IMG/VR virus record: IMGVR_UViG_3300005530_000048
Span: 1-41,911 of that record
DNA from: a virus
DNA: 41,911 bases
Reading direction: 5' to 3' (one strand)
Part shown: piece after piece, positions 18,075 to 26,436 of the stretch
How positions within the stretch are numbered: position 1 is the first letter of the stretch
Layout of the letters: the number at the start of each line of letters is the position of its first letter
Program-made: the position numbers and the translations under genes
The notes under the pieces: generated by a model
Told to the model about the DNA's origin: nothing
The model's database searches: none
The model's input: only the letters and a program-made list of their open reading frames with translations

Positions 18075-18107
18075 AAACAAGGGGGTGGAGATCGCTCCCA
18101 CACCCCC
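18075..18107 (-). terminator. Intrinsic terminator after capsid genes
   Basis: Read on the minus strand, GGGGGTG pairs with CACCCCC, with an inner GAG/CTC and a TGG bulge, and the hairpin is followed by TTGTTTT. It lies 27 nt after the stop of the 127-aa virion gene and 40 nt before the next ATG. It probably lets only part of the capsid transcript continue into the tail genes. Confidence 0.65.
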
Positions 18108-18133
18108 TCGCCCGGCAGCCACGCCAGGGACAA

Positions 18134-18517
18134 TCAGTTGCCGTACGTCTCGTTGGTACGTCCGACAACCACGTAACGCAGGTCAAACACGGCCTCGCCC
18201 TGTGTGGGCGCGCCGCTTACTGCAAAAGTCACCGTGCCGCCCTGCGGGTAATACGTGCCCGCGCCGGCGGCAATGCCGGTGTGGCCGAGGGCCGTCGCTG
18301 CGACACTGCCGAAAATGGAGATCGGCGTGCCGCTGCTGTCGACGGCGGTGAGTACCGGGGTGGTGCCGTTGAACACAGTGGTGATGGCCAGATCGCCGCC
18401 GAGGAGCATCGCCCCTGGCTGCAGCGCCATCTGCACACCATTGGCGATGTCCGCAGCGGTGAAATGCACCGTCGCATGCAAGCCCCACTGCCGGCTGTCT
18501 TCGATTCGAGCAGTCAT
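18134..18517 (-). CDS. Small head protein, decoration-like
   Basis: The product is 127 aa and beta-rich, with Gly/Thr/Val runs (TPVLTAVDSSGTPISIFG) and a C-terminal AVFDLRYVVVGRT strand. It directly follows the major capsid gene (12-nt gap) and precedes a terminator, so it would be made at a level close to that of the capsid. Size, composition and position suit a capsid decoration protein, but no specific family was recognised and another minor virion role is possible. Confidence 0.6.
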   Translation of the reverse strand: MTARIEDSRQWGLHATVHFTAADIANGVQMALQPGAMLLGGDLAITTVFNGTTPVLTAVDSSGTPISIFGSVAATALGHTGIAAGAGTYYPQGGTVTFAVSGAPTQGEAVFDLRYVVVGRTNETYGN

Positions 18518-18529
18518 GGTTCAGTCCTC

Positions 18530-19651
18530 TTAGATCGCGGTGTCGACGCTGATCACACCGAAATCCTCGGTGGTGCCGGTGTAGATCGACGGAAACACTG
18601 GCTTCTTGAACCCGATGATCTTCGCGGCGGAGATGCCGGGGCTGTTGTCGTAGTCGAAGTCTTTCTCGACCCACATCGGCAAGCCGATGTCGGCGAAACC
18701 GAGCGCCTGCGCACCGCACAGCAGCACGCGCTGGCCGTCGGTGGTACCGGAGCTACCCCACTTCGAACCCGAGGCCGCGCCCGTCGTGTTGAAGACGTGC
18801 CGGTACTCCAGGATGTTCATGCCGTCGATGTAGATGCCGTCGGTGCCGCCGAGGTTGGTACCCTTGAACAACGGGTTGGAACCACCGCGCTGCATCGCCA
18901 ACTTCCAGACCTCCATGAAGTCCGGGTCCTGCTTCAGCGCCGCGATGCCCTGCGGGGACATGAAGACGTTGTAGCCCTGGACACCGTTCTCGCCGCGCAG
19001 CGGCTTCACGTAGGTGCTGACGGCCTTTGCCTTCAGCTGTACCAGCATCTTCCAGCTCGGGGTATCGGCAGCCGCGATGCTGGTCGTGTTGGCCGCAGCG
19101 AGTACCTTGTTGGTTCCGTCCCAGCGGAAATGCCGGTTGGCAGTCGGCGCCGAAATGTCCGCGGCGAAGTCAAGCTGCGGCCATTGCGAGCCGATGCGCG
19201 GCGCGCCGTTGGAGTGCTGGGCGTATGCGACACCCGACAACGTCAGGAACCCCAACTCGTCCATGCTGTTGGCGAGCCAGTACTGCAGGGCGTTCTTGGA
19301 GTTGTTGCGGAAGGTCACGACCGAACGTTGGTCGGCCATGCGCCCTTCGAGACGATTGGCGTGGCGGATCTGGTCGATGTTGATGACCTGGTCAGCCGAG
19401 TTCATCGCCTCTTCGTTGCCTTCGAGCTGGTTGTCGCCGACAACACCGTCACCTTGCAGGTCTTGGACCAGGGTGATAACGGCACGGGCACCTTTGTTGC
19501 CCTTCTTCAACTCGGTGATACGTTGCACCATCGCGCCGGGGCCGCTGCCCGCGAACGCGTTGAGGAACGAAACGTTGCGAGCGGCGTGCCACAGGTCACG
19601 AGACCAGAGGGTCAGCTGCTCAGTGGTGAGCTTGGAAAAATTGGTAAGCAT
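18530..19651 (-). CDS. Major capsid protein, N4 gp56-like
   Basis: The product is 373 aa from the ATG at 19651, which lies 7 nt after AGGAA. Recognised by the N-terminal LTTEQLTLWSRDLWHAAR, the GKGARA-like turn followed by LVQDLQGDGVVGDNQLEGNEE, and the ADQRSVVTFRNNSKNALQYW block. Together these fit the N4-gp56/DUF4043 family of HK97-fold capsid proteins. Near residues 230-250 is a VFMSPQGIAALKQD segment common to this family. It builds the icosahedral shell. It follows the scaffold candidate and portal, in the canonical order. The 5' leader of 233 nt holds a long hairpin and repeats, unlike the tight junctions elsewhere. Confidence 0.85.
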   Translation of the reverse strand: MLTNFSKLTTEQLTLWSRDLWHAARNVSFLNAFAGSGPGAMVQRITELKKGNKGARAVITLVQDLQGDGVVGDNQLEGNEEAMNSADQVINIDQIRHANRLEGRMADQRSVVTFRNNSKNALQYWLANSMDELGFLTLSGVAYAQHSNGAPRIGSQWPQLDFAADISAPTANRHFRWDGTNKVLAAANTTSIAAADTPSWKMLVQLKAKAVSTYVKPLRGENGVQGYNVFMSPQGIAALKQDPDFMEVWKLAMQRGGSNPLFKGTNLGGTDGIYIDGMNILEYRHVFNTTGAASGSKWGSSGTTDGQRVLLCGAQALGFADIGLPMWVEKDFDYDNSPGISAAKIIGFKKPVFPSIYTGTTEDFGVISVDTAI

Positions 19652-19835
19652 TGCCGATTCCTGCCCTTGAGCGGGCAAACTGAGGTCGCCCCACGTTGAC
19701 GCTCTGGGACTTCAGCGGAATCGGCATTGATGGCGCCGAGGGCCAGCTGCTTGCTTTACGCCCAACAGCGCGGGCGAGATGACCGTGACGTGATCAGAAC
19801 GATCGTCGTTTTACGCCCGACGATGCGGCGAAATC

Positions 19836-19876
19836 GCAAACACGACTCGAACTTATGCAATTCGAGTCGTGTTTGC
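19836..19876. repeat. 16-bp inverted repeat in the capsid leader
   Basis: GCAAACACGACTCGAA at 19836-19851 is followed after 9 bases by its perfect reverse complement at 19861-19876. It lies 8 nt past the scaffold stop and 185 nt before the capsid ATG. The outer AAAC/GTTT arms give an A-rich/T-rich border like a bidirectional terminator, but no extended U tract follows. It could be an attenuator, an RNA-processing site or an mRNA-stabilising 5' end for the capsid message. Confidence 0.7.
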
Positions 19877-19884
19877 AAGGGGGG

Positions 19885-20820
19885 TCAGCCGACAAAATCT
19901 CCGCGGAGCCGCTTCTTGGTCGCCTCCGGCAATTTGTCGAACTCCTCGTCGCTCAACTTGGATACATCGATCGAGAGCGCTTTTTCCGTGGGCGCCGACT
20001 TGTCGGTGTCCGGCGGTTGCTTCTTCGCCGCCTCGACGTTGGCCTTCACGTCGGTCTTGCGTTTCTCGGGGATCGACTCACGACGCATGCTCTTCTCGTC
20101 GAAAATGTCACGGCCGAGTACGTACTTGAGGGCGCGCTTCAACGCCGCGGCCGGAGCCACGCCTCGCGCCTCGTAACCGTCGCGGATCGCGGACACGTCC
20201 GCCAGCAGGTCGTCGCTGAACTCCTCGTGCTTGGGGTTCAGTTCGGGCACCAACAACTCGACTTGGTCCACAACGGCTTCGTAGGCAGCCAGGTGTTGCG
20301 CCTGTACCGCACGCTGCTGCGCGATGTACTCCGTCTGCGCCTTGTTGGAACTATCGCGCATCTGATCCAGCTCGCGCTGGAGCTTGGCAGCTTTCTTGTA
20401 TTCGCCCTCGGCGCGCGCGACTTCGACGTCCTCGTACAGCTTGTCAACTTTTTCGGTGAACTCCTTGAACGCCTTGCCGTGGCCGCCTTGGTCGCGCAGT
20501 TCCCGCAGCTCCTCTTCGAGGGCGACGGCACGCGCTTCGGCTTCCTTGCGCTTGCGCTGCGACTCCGTGAGTCGCGCGCGCGGCACCATGGGGTTGGGGA
20601 CGTCCTTCTCTACTTCATCCTTCCCTTTTTCGTCGGCGGTCTTTTCGTCGGCGCCTTCTTTGCCTTTTTCATCGCTGGTTTCCTCGTCTTTCTTCGCCCC
20701 TGCCTCGGGTGTGGCACCCTCATCGCCGGTTTCCTCTACGACCAGCTCGTCGCCACGGTCAGTCAGGTTCTCGCCTGCATCGTGATCGAGTACGTCGTCA
20801 ACTACTGCCTCCTTTGCCAT
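19885..20820 (-). CDS. Scaffolding protein candidate
   Basis: The product is 311 aa. Residues 1-75 are strongly acidic and low in complexity (Glu/Asp/Lys repeats). Residues about 80-165 form a coiled coil (SQRKRKEAEARAVALEEE onward), and the C-terminus is charged and helical, ending in KKRLRGDFVG. An acidic, helical, low-cysteine protein between portal and major capsid genes is the usual signature of a capsid scaffold. No protease motif is seen, so the scaffold would be removed or retained by an unknown route. Role inferred from composition and position. Confidence 0.75.
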   Translation of the reverse strand: MAKEAVVDDVLDHDAGENLTDRGDELVVEETGDEGATPEAGAKKDEETSDEKGKEGADEKTADEKGKDEVEKDVPNPMVPRARLTESQRKRKEAEARAVALEEELRELRDQGGHGKAFKEFTEKVDKLYEDVEVARAEGEYKKAAKLQRELDQMRDSSNKAQTEYIAQQRAVQAQHLAAYEAVVDQVELLVPELNPKHEEFSDDLLADVSAIRDGYEARGVAPAAALKRALKYVLGRDIFDEKSMRRESIPEKRKTDVKANVEAAKKQPPDTDKSAPTEKALSIDVSKLSDEEFDKLPEATKKRLRGDFVG

Positions 20821-20828
20821 GACTACCT

Positions 20829-22898
20829 CTACGTGGCTGCTTCGTCGGGTTGTGCGCTCGCCTCTTGCTGCATCTTCGCCATCTCACGGCGATGCTGCAG
20901 CTCCATATCCGTCAAGGACAGCGCGGTATCCTTGTCGGACTTTTGCCTATCGTGCGCGATGCGCGTCATGTCGCGGGCGTGTTCCAGTAGTAGTCGATTC
21001 TGGTCCAGCGCGATGCGTTGACCGGCCGGATCGTTGCGTGCATCGGCGAGCGCCTTGGCGGCGCGTGCGTGCGCGAGATCCGCCTGCGCGGCAGAGTTGA
21101 CACTGGACGCCTGCTTCGCGGCCAGCTCGGCCTGCATGAGCGCCTGCTGCAGCGCCTGCTGCTGTTGCTGCGCGTTCTGGTCGCCCTGCGCTTCCTTCAC
21201 GGCCTGGATCACCGCGGACTTCTGCGGGATCGAGCTGTACTGCAGCAGCACTTCGTCCGGGATCATCATGCCAAGGTCTTGGCGCATTTCCTTGAGCTGC
21301 GCGAAGGTTGTCTGTTGCACCGTGTCGCGCGATGGCGCCGGCACAACGGTCGCGTCGTACTTCCCTGTCGTGACGTCATTCAGCATTCGGCCTTCCGGCG
21401 TCGGCTGATTGATCGTCATGACGCCGGATTCGTTCGTGACACCGTTGGTATACCGCAGCAGGCGCGTCTCGGTGTAGAACGTTTGCGCCAAATCGCGTAT
21501 GTGTTCGGCGATCAGCGTCTTGGTGAAGTACAGCGCCTTGTAAGCCGTCGCCAGGTTCACCGAGCCGCGCGCGGCGCGGAAGTCCAGGGCTTTGCCCGTC
21601 GCCTCGGTGGACGCCGCGCCCTGCATGGCCTCGGTGTACCCGGAGATCTGGTGGAATTTCCCGTCGATGGTCTGCGCGAGATGGTCGTGACCGGAGGGCA
21701 GCTCCCCAGGCTCGATACGCTGCAGATGCTCCACGTCGTCAAGCACGGCCACGATTCCGGTCTTCGCACCACGTTGCTCCAGCTCCTCCTCGGTCATGTT
21801 CTTCAGGGAGTTTTGCTGGACTTTCCAGCCGCTGTTGGCAGCGGAATTGAGGATGTGGAGCTCCTGTGAATACAGCTTGTTGGTGAAGCGCTGCAAGTCG
21901 ACCAATTGATCACCGAGCCCCATCGTGTAGCCGTCGATGAAGTACGGAAAAAACGGCACGACTGTGAAGTGCTTGTATGGACTGTCCTCATCGTGCAGAA
22001 GGAATCGGTCGCAACTCACGGTCCAGCGAATCGTCTGCGTGCGCCGTTTGATGACGTTCACGCCTGTCAGCTGCACGAGCCGCCCTACGCGTTCGCGATC
22101 CCAGTTCTCCGGAACCTCGCTCATGTCGCCGGTGCTGGTGTCGACGAAGAAATCCTTGTACTTGAGTGTCCGATATTCGCGCTCGATCAGACGCCGGCAG
22201 CGCAGCAGTCGTGGATCGCCGTTCGAAGGGTCGTAGAAAGTGCCGCCATTGAGCCGCTGCGACAATTCGCGCTCCGCCACGGAGTCGTAGGGTGAGAGCC
22301 AGTCGGCCTGCGGCGTGCCTTCGATCTCCTTGGCCGCGGCATCACCGTATGTCAGCGCGATCATGTCCATATTGACGAAGCGCGTCGTGAACACTTCGGG
22401 CCACGTGTCGGGGTCAGGATCGTCGATCTCGGGATTCAATACGACGTTCTGCGGACGCGGGGCGGAGAGCTTGATCTGCCCCATCATCTGGTCGTCGAAC
22501 TCCACGCGGGTGCGGAAATAGCCGCGCCCCGACAGCATCCCCATGAACAGGACGCGTGGCTCGATGTACTCCAACTTGTTCTGCGCGGTGATCGAGCAGT
22601 ACAACTTGTCAAGCACGTCGCTGATGTCCTCGTCGCCTGCGTCCGACGGCGAAAACCGCACGTCGCCGGTCGAGTAGACCATTTCGCCGACGATGGAGTC
22701 CATGTCGCGGAAAAACTGATTGATCGTCAGTGCCGGCCGGTTGGACTCGCGCATCTCCGCCAGCTCTTCCATCGACCATTGCTGGCCGACGAAGAAATTG
22801 AGTCCCGTCTCCGTTCGCAACAAGTACGGATCGTGCCCATTGGCGCGGCAGTACTCGTAATAGCGATAGTTGTCGTATGCCTTGTCTTCGTCGCTCAT
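20829..22898 (-). CDS. Portal protein
   Basis: The product is 689 aa. Seen: the N-terminal YYEYCRANGHDPYLL, FFVGQQW and RPALTINQF elements, a mid-protein PFFPYFIDGYTMGLGDQL block, then LILN-type helices, a QISGYTEAMQGA segment, and a long Gln/Ala-rich helical C-terminus (QQQQQALQQALMQAELAAK) like a barrel helix. This order matches the P22-like podoviral portal family. The ring sits at the capsid vertex through which DNA passes. Its ATG overlaps the terminase stop by four bases (ATGA). Confidence 0.85.
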   Translation of the reverse strand: MSDEDKAYDNYRYYEYCRANGHDPYLLRTETGLNFFVGQQWSMEELAEMRESNRPALTINQFFRDMDSIVGEMVYSTGDVRFSPSDAGDEDISDVLDKLYCSITAQNKLEYIEPRVLFMGMLSGRGYFRTRVEFDDQMMGQIKLSAPRPQNVVLNPEIDDPDPDTWPEVFTTRFVNMDMIALTYGDAAAKEIEGTPQADWLSPYDSVAERELSQRLNGGTFYDPSNGDPRLLRCRRLIEREYRTLKYKDFFVDTSTGDMSEVPENWDRERVGRLVQLTGVNVIKRRTQTIRWTVSCDRFLLHDEDSPYKHFTVVPFFPYFIDGYTMGLGDQLVDLQRFTNKLYSQELHILNSAANSGWKVQQNSLKNMTEEELEQRGAKTGIVAVLDDVEHLQRIEPGELPSGHDHLAQTIDGKFHQISGYTEAMQGAASTEATGKALDFRAARGSVNLATAYKALYFTKTLIAEHIRDLAQTFYTETRLLRYTNGVTNESGVMTINQPTPEGRMLNDVTTGKYDATVVPAPSRDTVQQTTFAQLKEMRQDLGMMIPDEVLLQYSSIPQKSAVIQAVKEAQGDQNAQQQQQALQQALMQAELAAKQASSVNSAAQADLAHARAAKALADARNDPAGQRIALDQNRLLLEHARDMTRIAHDRQKSDKDTALSLTDMELQHRREMAKMQQEASAQPDEAAT

Positions 22899-24730
22899 GC
22901 CGTCATGAAACTATCGCTTGGGGGGGTTTGGGTGTACTTGTGCAACTCCTTCCGCCAACTCTTCGTGGCGCGTTTTTTGCGGCGTATTCTGGATGCGGGT
23001 GGCGAAAGCCGGAGGGCCATGCGCGCCAACCACGCCAATGCGTCGACGATATCATCATGGGTGCCGTTGGGGAACCGCAGCAGTTCCTGCTGCACCTTGG
23101 CCGCCCAGGGTTGGCCAGACGGCAAGTAGATCTGCCCCATCTGCATGCGTTGCTGCAACGGTCGCGCCCGCAACAACTTGTCCGTCACAGGCTTCAGTTC
23201 GTGGTCGAACGAGAAGGTGGACTTGGCGTCCGTCATCGCAACCTGCAGGAGCGGCAGCAACGTCTTTTTGATCTGGCCGTCTTCGATACCCATCACCTGC
23301 ATGTCGGGCCACTTCTTGCCCATGCTCACCATGGATTCGACGATGGGATACGTGCTCATGCGCGCCCGCACCATATCGACGACGTACAGCGCGCCATTCG
23401 CGCCTAGGGCGCCCACGACTCCGACCGTCCAGTCGTTCTGGGTCTTGAGCCCGATCGCCAAGTCCCAGGCTGAGAAAAAGGTGTACTCGTCATGCGTACC
23501 AGGCATAGCCGAGTAGAACCGGAACATGTCGCTGGTGAAGTACTCGCCGTCGTCGGGCACCGGGTTTTGCTGGTAGAGCGCGTTCCACTGCTGCGACGGC
23601 ATCGTGTTGCGGATGGTCCGGAGCGCTTTGGCCGAATAACGCTCGGGGTGCAACGCGTCACCCTCGTGCCGCAGCAATCGCGCACCTTCGGGGACTTCAC
23701 CTGGCCCAACCTGAATTAACCCGTCGGGGAACAAGTACTCGTCGGCCTCCGCCAGCGCCGGATAACTCACGACTTCCCACTGGTCAATTTCGTCCTCGGG
23801 TACGCCGGCCTCGACGAGCGCCTCGTGATCGCTCAAAAGGCGCCCCGCAAGATCTCCGTCATGCCACCGCGTCTGCGTGATCAGTACGCCGGCGCCTGGA
23901 GCGAGTCGTGTGCGCGCCGTGGTGGTATACCAGTTGTAGGCGTTCTCGCGTACGACGTCAGATTGTGCCTCTTGGTAGTCCTTGATCGGATCGTCGATAT
24001 TGAGGATGTGGCAGCCGGTACCTGTAATACCGCCCTCCACGCCGGCCGCGCGGAATCGGCCGCCTTCCGTCGTCAACCACTCTTCCACGCCGCGCGAATC
24101 GGAGCGAACCTTCGCCTTGGGGAACACAGCCTGGTACGCCTTGTCATCGAGGCGGTCGCGGATGCGCCGGCTAAAGCCGATCGGCAACGAAACGGCGTAC
24201 GACGCCGAGATGATCTCCCAGGAGGGGTAGTGGCCGAGCACCCAAGAGGGAAGCTCGTCGGACACCAGCGTGCTTTTGCCCGTTCGCGGCGGCAAGAACA
24301 TCATGAGCCTCGGCGATTCTTTGCGCGCGACGCGCCTGACGAAGTTTTCTAGGCGCCGCGCCATGTCGTGATGCACCCACCCCGCCAGATAGTCGGGACG
24401 GAACTGCGTGACGTAGTAAATAAGTCGCCGGCGCATCAGCTCCCGCCGGGCCATCTCTTTTTCAGCGACCTGGAGAGCCGACTGCTCCTCTTCCTCGATT
24501 TGCGACGCGTACGTTCCGTCCTCGCGGACGAGTGAGCGGGCCTCCAGCGAAATGATTGGCGCGAAATTAGGCTCGGAATAGAGCTTCAGGACACCGTATT
24601 GGGTCTCGCAACCGCGGCAAAAATCGCAGTACAGGAGCGGCGCATCGCGCAGCCGACGAAAACCCGTTACGAGCTGCTCCTGACCGCAAGCGGGGCAGTA
24701 AATGAGCGGCTTGAAGAGCTCAGCGCCCAT
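22895..24730 (-). CDS. terL: Terminase large subunit
   Basis: The product is 611 aa from the ATG at 24730; a longer frame begins only with TTG. Residues 12-41 have CPAC and CDFC pairs (C12, C15, C35, C38), an N-terminal zinc ribbon. The ATPase domain has the Walker A PRTGKST at 148-154 and Walker B LNIDD at 243-247. The nuclease domain has WDLA (D423), GIED (E483) and HDDIVDALAW at 558-567. These are the catalytic residues of the packaging motor and headful nuclease. The gene overlaps the small subunit by 11 nt and the portal by 4 nt. The clear motifs make this the most secure assignment in the window. Confidence 0.95.
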   Translation of the reverse strand: MGAELFKPLIYCPACGQEQLVTGFRRLRDAPLLYCDFCRGCETQYGVLKLYSEPNFAPIISLEARSLVREDGTYASQIEEEEQSALQVAEKEMARRELMRRRLIYYVTQFRPDYLAGWVHHDMARRLENFVRRVARKESPRLMMFLPPRTGKSTLVSDELPSWVLGHYPSWEIISASYAVSLPIGFSRRIRDRLDDKAYQAVFPKAKVRSDSRGVEEWLTTEGGRFRAAGVEGGITGTGCHILNIDDPIKDYQEAQSDVVRENAYNWYTTTARTRLAPGAGVLITQTRWHDGDLAGRLLSDHEALVEAGVPEDEIDQWEVVSYPALAEADEYLFPDGLIQVGPGEVPEGARLLRHEGDALHPERYSAKALRTIRNTMPSQQWNALYQQNPVPDDGEYFTSDMFRFYSAMPGTHDEYTFFSAWDLAIGLKTQNDWTVGVVGALGANGALYVVDMVRARMSTYPIVESMVSMGKKWPDMQVMGIEDGQIKKTLLPLLQVAMTDAKSTFSFDHELKPVTDKLLRARPLQQRMQMGQIYLPSGQPWAAKVQQELLRFPNGTHDDIVDALAWLARMALRLSPPASRIRRKKRATKSWRKELHKYTQTPPSDSFMTA

Positions 24731-25181
24731 TGAGTTCGTAGAAATCCGCGTCGATGATGTCTTCCGCGCCAAGAAGGTCGATCAGTTCGCTGTCGTCCAG
24801 CTGCGCGATCTGGCGCCGACGCGTATTGGCCTCGCTGGATATCGTTACGCGAACCTCGCGAGGGGCGTCATAACCGAGCATCTTCGCAATTTCGCGCCAC
24901 CCCGCGATCTGCGCCATCGGATCAGCCAGGAGATCAGCCTGATCGACGGCTTTCTTGATCCCCGCGACCACATCATCCTTGGTGATTTCGGCGCGCTGTT
25001 GCATCGCTGCGCGCAACTTCTCGCGCGCATCTATGACTTCCGGCCGACGCAGAACCGGCTGCGGATGAGCGATACCGGCGAGCTCGGCCGCGCGCGATTG
25101 CGACATGCCGAGCACTTCGATGTTGTAGACGAGCTTCTGCTCAGCTTCGCTCAGCCCGACTGTGGCGATGTCTTTTTGCAT
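24720..25181 (-). CDS. terS: Terminase small subunit candidate
   Basis: The product is 153 aa from the ATG at 25181; a GTG at 25214 would give 164 aa. Neither has a good ribosome site, so the start is uncertain. The N-terminus holds a helix-turn-helix pattern (SEAEQKLVYNIEVLGMSQSRAAELAGI), the DNA-recognition unit typical of small terminase subunits. A helical middle and an acidic C-terminus follow. It lies directly upstream of and overlaps the large subunit, and its 5' end overlaps the o-spanin gene. It should bind packaging sites and regulate the large subunit. Confidence 0.75.
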   Translation of the reverse strand: MQKDIATVGLSEAEQKLVYNIEVLGMSQSRAAELAGIAHPQPVLRRPEVIDAREKLRAAMQQRAEITKDDVVAGIKKAVDQADLLADPMAQIAGWREIAKMLGYDAPREVRVTISSEANTRRRQIAQLDDSELIDLLGAEDIIDADFYELNGR

Positions 25182-25432
25182 GCTTTGGGGTTCGGTTTTG
25201 GTTTTTGCCAGCACTTCTCGGCGACGCCGTACTCGTCATGGTTCTTGATCTGCAGCGCCGTCGAGTTCGTCAGCACGTCATCGCATGACGTAAAGACCGG
25301 CTTCCACCCAGTGCAGTGATCGGAGATCGGCTTAGTGCGTCCACCCATCGTCCCGCAGCTCGCCAGCAGCGGTATCAGGAGCAGCGTCAGCCACCTTTTG
25401 CGCCGGAGCATCCGGCAATTTTGCGTTGTCAT
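25151..25432 (-). CDS. o-spanin, Rz1-like outer-membrane lipoprotein
   Basis: The product is 93 aa. A basic start (RRKRW), a hydrophobic segment and the lipobox LASC (Cys about residue 26) mark a lipoprotein signal. The mature part has the DHC, TSCDDVLT, TAxQI-type and EKCWQKPK pattern of Rz1-class proteins. Its first third lies out of frame within the end of the i-spanin gene, the classic Rz/Rz1 overlap. With the i-spanin it would span the periplasm and fuse the membranes at lysis. Its 3' end overlaps the terminase small subunit start. Confidence 0.8.
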   Translation of the reverse strand: MTTQNCRMLRRKRWLTLLLIPLLASCGTMGGRTKPISDHCTGWKPVFTSCDDVLTNSTALQIKNHDEYGVAEKCWQKPKPNPKACKKTSPQSG

Positions 25433-25649
25433 TCTCGACCTCCGTTCGATCGTTACTCGCTTTCACGACTTGCTCAGCCGCATCCGCCAACGACTGCGAG
25501 TCCTTGGCCTGATCGACGTCTGCCTGGTGTTCCTTACCCTTGACGAACGCGACGAATAGTGCGGCAGCCAGTGCGGCCAGCATTACGACAATGCCGACGA
25601 TCCAGCGTCCAATCTTCGTGCTGACGAACCAACCCCAGAGCGCGGTCAT
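25332..25649 (-). CDS. i-spanin, Rz-like inner-membrane protein
   Basis: The product is 105 aa. A transmembrane segment lies at about residues 14-35 (IVGIVVMLAALAAALFV), followed by a helical, charged periplasmic part (EHQADVDQAKDSQ...) and a Pro/Ala-rich tail. The overlap of its last 100 nt with the o-spanin gene in another frame identifies the pair. The ATG at 25649 overlaps the upstream stop (ATGA). Partner of the lipoprotein at 25151-25432. Confidence 0.8.
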   Translation of the reverse strand: MTALWGWFVSTKIGRWIVGIVVMLAALAAALFVAFVKGKEHQADVDQAKDSQSLADAAEQVVKASNDRTEVENDNAKLPDAPAQKVADAAPDTAAGELRDDGWTH

Positions 25650-25828
25650 TTTGGTGTCGCCCCGCCATCGACCTCAGCGCGCAGCTTGTCGATTTCGTAC
25701 CCGAGCGTTTCGCGAACCACGTCCAATTCCGCGCCGGTCGTGCGGCCAGAAAAGTGCGCAGCCGCCAGCACAATCAGACCGAGGAAAAACACCACGTCGA
25801 TCGCGGTTTGAATGATGTTGAAGATCAT
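25646..25828 (-). CDS. 60-aa single-TM protein of the lysis cassette
   Basis: The product is 60 aa from the ATG at 25828, which overlaps the lipoprotein stop (ATGA); an open frame further upstream is not needed. Residues about 8-28 are a transmembrane helix (VVFFLGLIVLAAAHF) and the rest is a charged amphipathic helix (VRETLGYEIDKLRAEV). The architecture, membrane anchor plus short coiled coil, is small for a spanin and could be an antiholin, a pinholin-type protein or a regulator of lysis. No family was recognised. Confidence 0.65.
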   Translation of the reverse strand: MIFNIIQTAIDVVFFLGLIVLAAAHFSGRTTGAELDVVRETLGYEIDKLRAEVDGGATPK

Positions 25829-26058
25829 GGCTGCTTGTCCTCGTTTTCGTGGGGAATGCCGAGCTGCGTTTCCAACTTCTCGGCGTAGGCTTTCCACTTG
25901 TCCGCGCGCGCTTTCTCGGCGTCGGCATCGGAGTGGTCACACACTGCGGGCGCCGTCTTGTTGCCAAGGATCACGACGGCTTTCGGCGGCAATGGTTGGG
26001 CGACATGCGCAGCGCAGCCGTACAGCGCCAACACTACGATGACAGCGAGCGCCTTCAA
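25825..26058 (-). CDS. Second small lipoprotein of the lysis cassette
   Basis: The product is 77 aa from a TTG start at 26058, supported because residues 1-15 form a signal (KALAVIVVLALYGC) with lipobox LYGC (Cys 15) and AAGG lies 8 nt before it. The mature part is Pro/Val-rich, then charged and helical (DADAEKARADKWKAYAEKLE). The TTG overlaps the upstream stop. Lipidation with a helical mature part, next to a TM/coiled-coil gene, resembles an outer-membrane spanin; but a proper o-spanin is already present at 25151-25432. Function uncertain. Confidence 0.65.
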   Translation of the reverse strand: MKALAVIVVLALYGCAAHVAQPLPPKAVVILGNKTAPAVCDHSDADAEKARADKWKAYAEKLETQLGIPHENEDKQP

Positions 26059-26435
26059 TGCGACGGCCTTGTGCGCTGGATGATGCTGTTGATCGCTTCG
26101 GTGTGCGAGTCCTGCCGGTCACTGATATGCGCGACCTGCAAGGTGAGCGCCGAAACGTTGGCGGTCAACGTCGTCATGGCCGCTTGTATCGATGCCTGAT
26201 TCGAGATCGTAAGGCTGATCTTGGCATCTTGTTGCAAGTTGTACTCGTGCTCAGCTTGCGCAATGTTGGTGGCCCTGAGGGCATTCGCATTGGCCGTGCT
26301 TGCAGTGCTCAACAACAGCGTCAACAACACGGAACCCACAGCCCCAAGGATCGAAACCAGCACTCCAATGACGAGCATGGCAATGCGCCACTTGGCGATG
26401 CCCGTATCGGAGCCCATCGCAGTAATGGCATTCAT
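26055..26435 (-). CDS. TM/coiled-coil membrane protein of the lysis cassette
   Basis: The product is 126 aa from the ATG at 26435, which has AGGA 8 nt upstream. Residues about 17-42 are a transmembrane segment (IAMLVIGVLVSILGAV). From residue 50 to the end is a likely coiled coil. It is placed between the holin candidate and the lipoprotein. The plan resembles an i-spanin, but no Rz family signature was recognised. Coiled-coil inner-membrane proteins of this size are common beside holins, from memory. Confidence 0.65.
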   Translation of the reverse strand: MNAITAMGSDTGIAKWRIAMLVIGVLVSILGAVGSVLLTLLLSTASTANANALRATNIAQAEHEYNLQQDAKISLTISNQASIQAAMTTLTANVSALTLQVAHISDRQDSHTEAINSIIQRTRPSH

Positions 26436-26436
26436 G

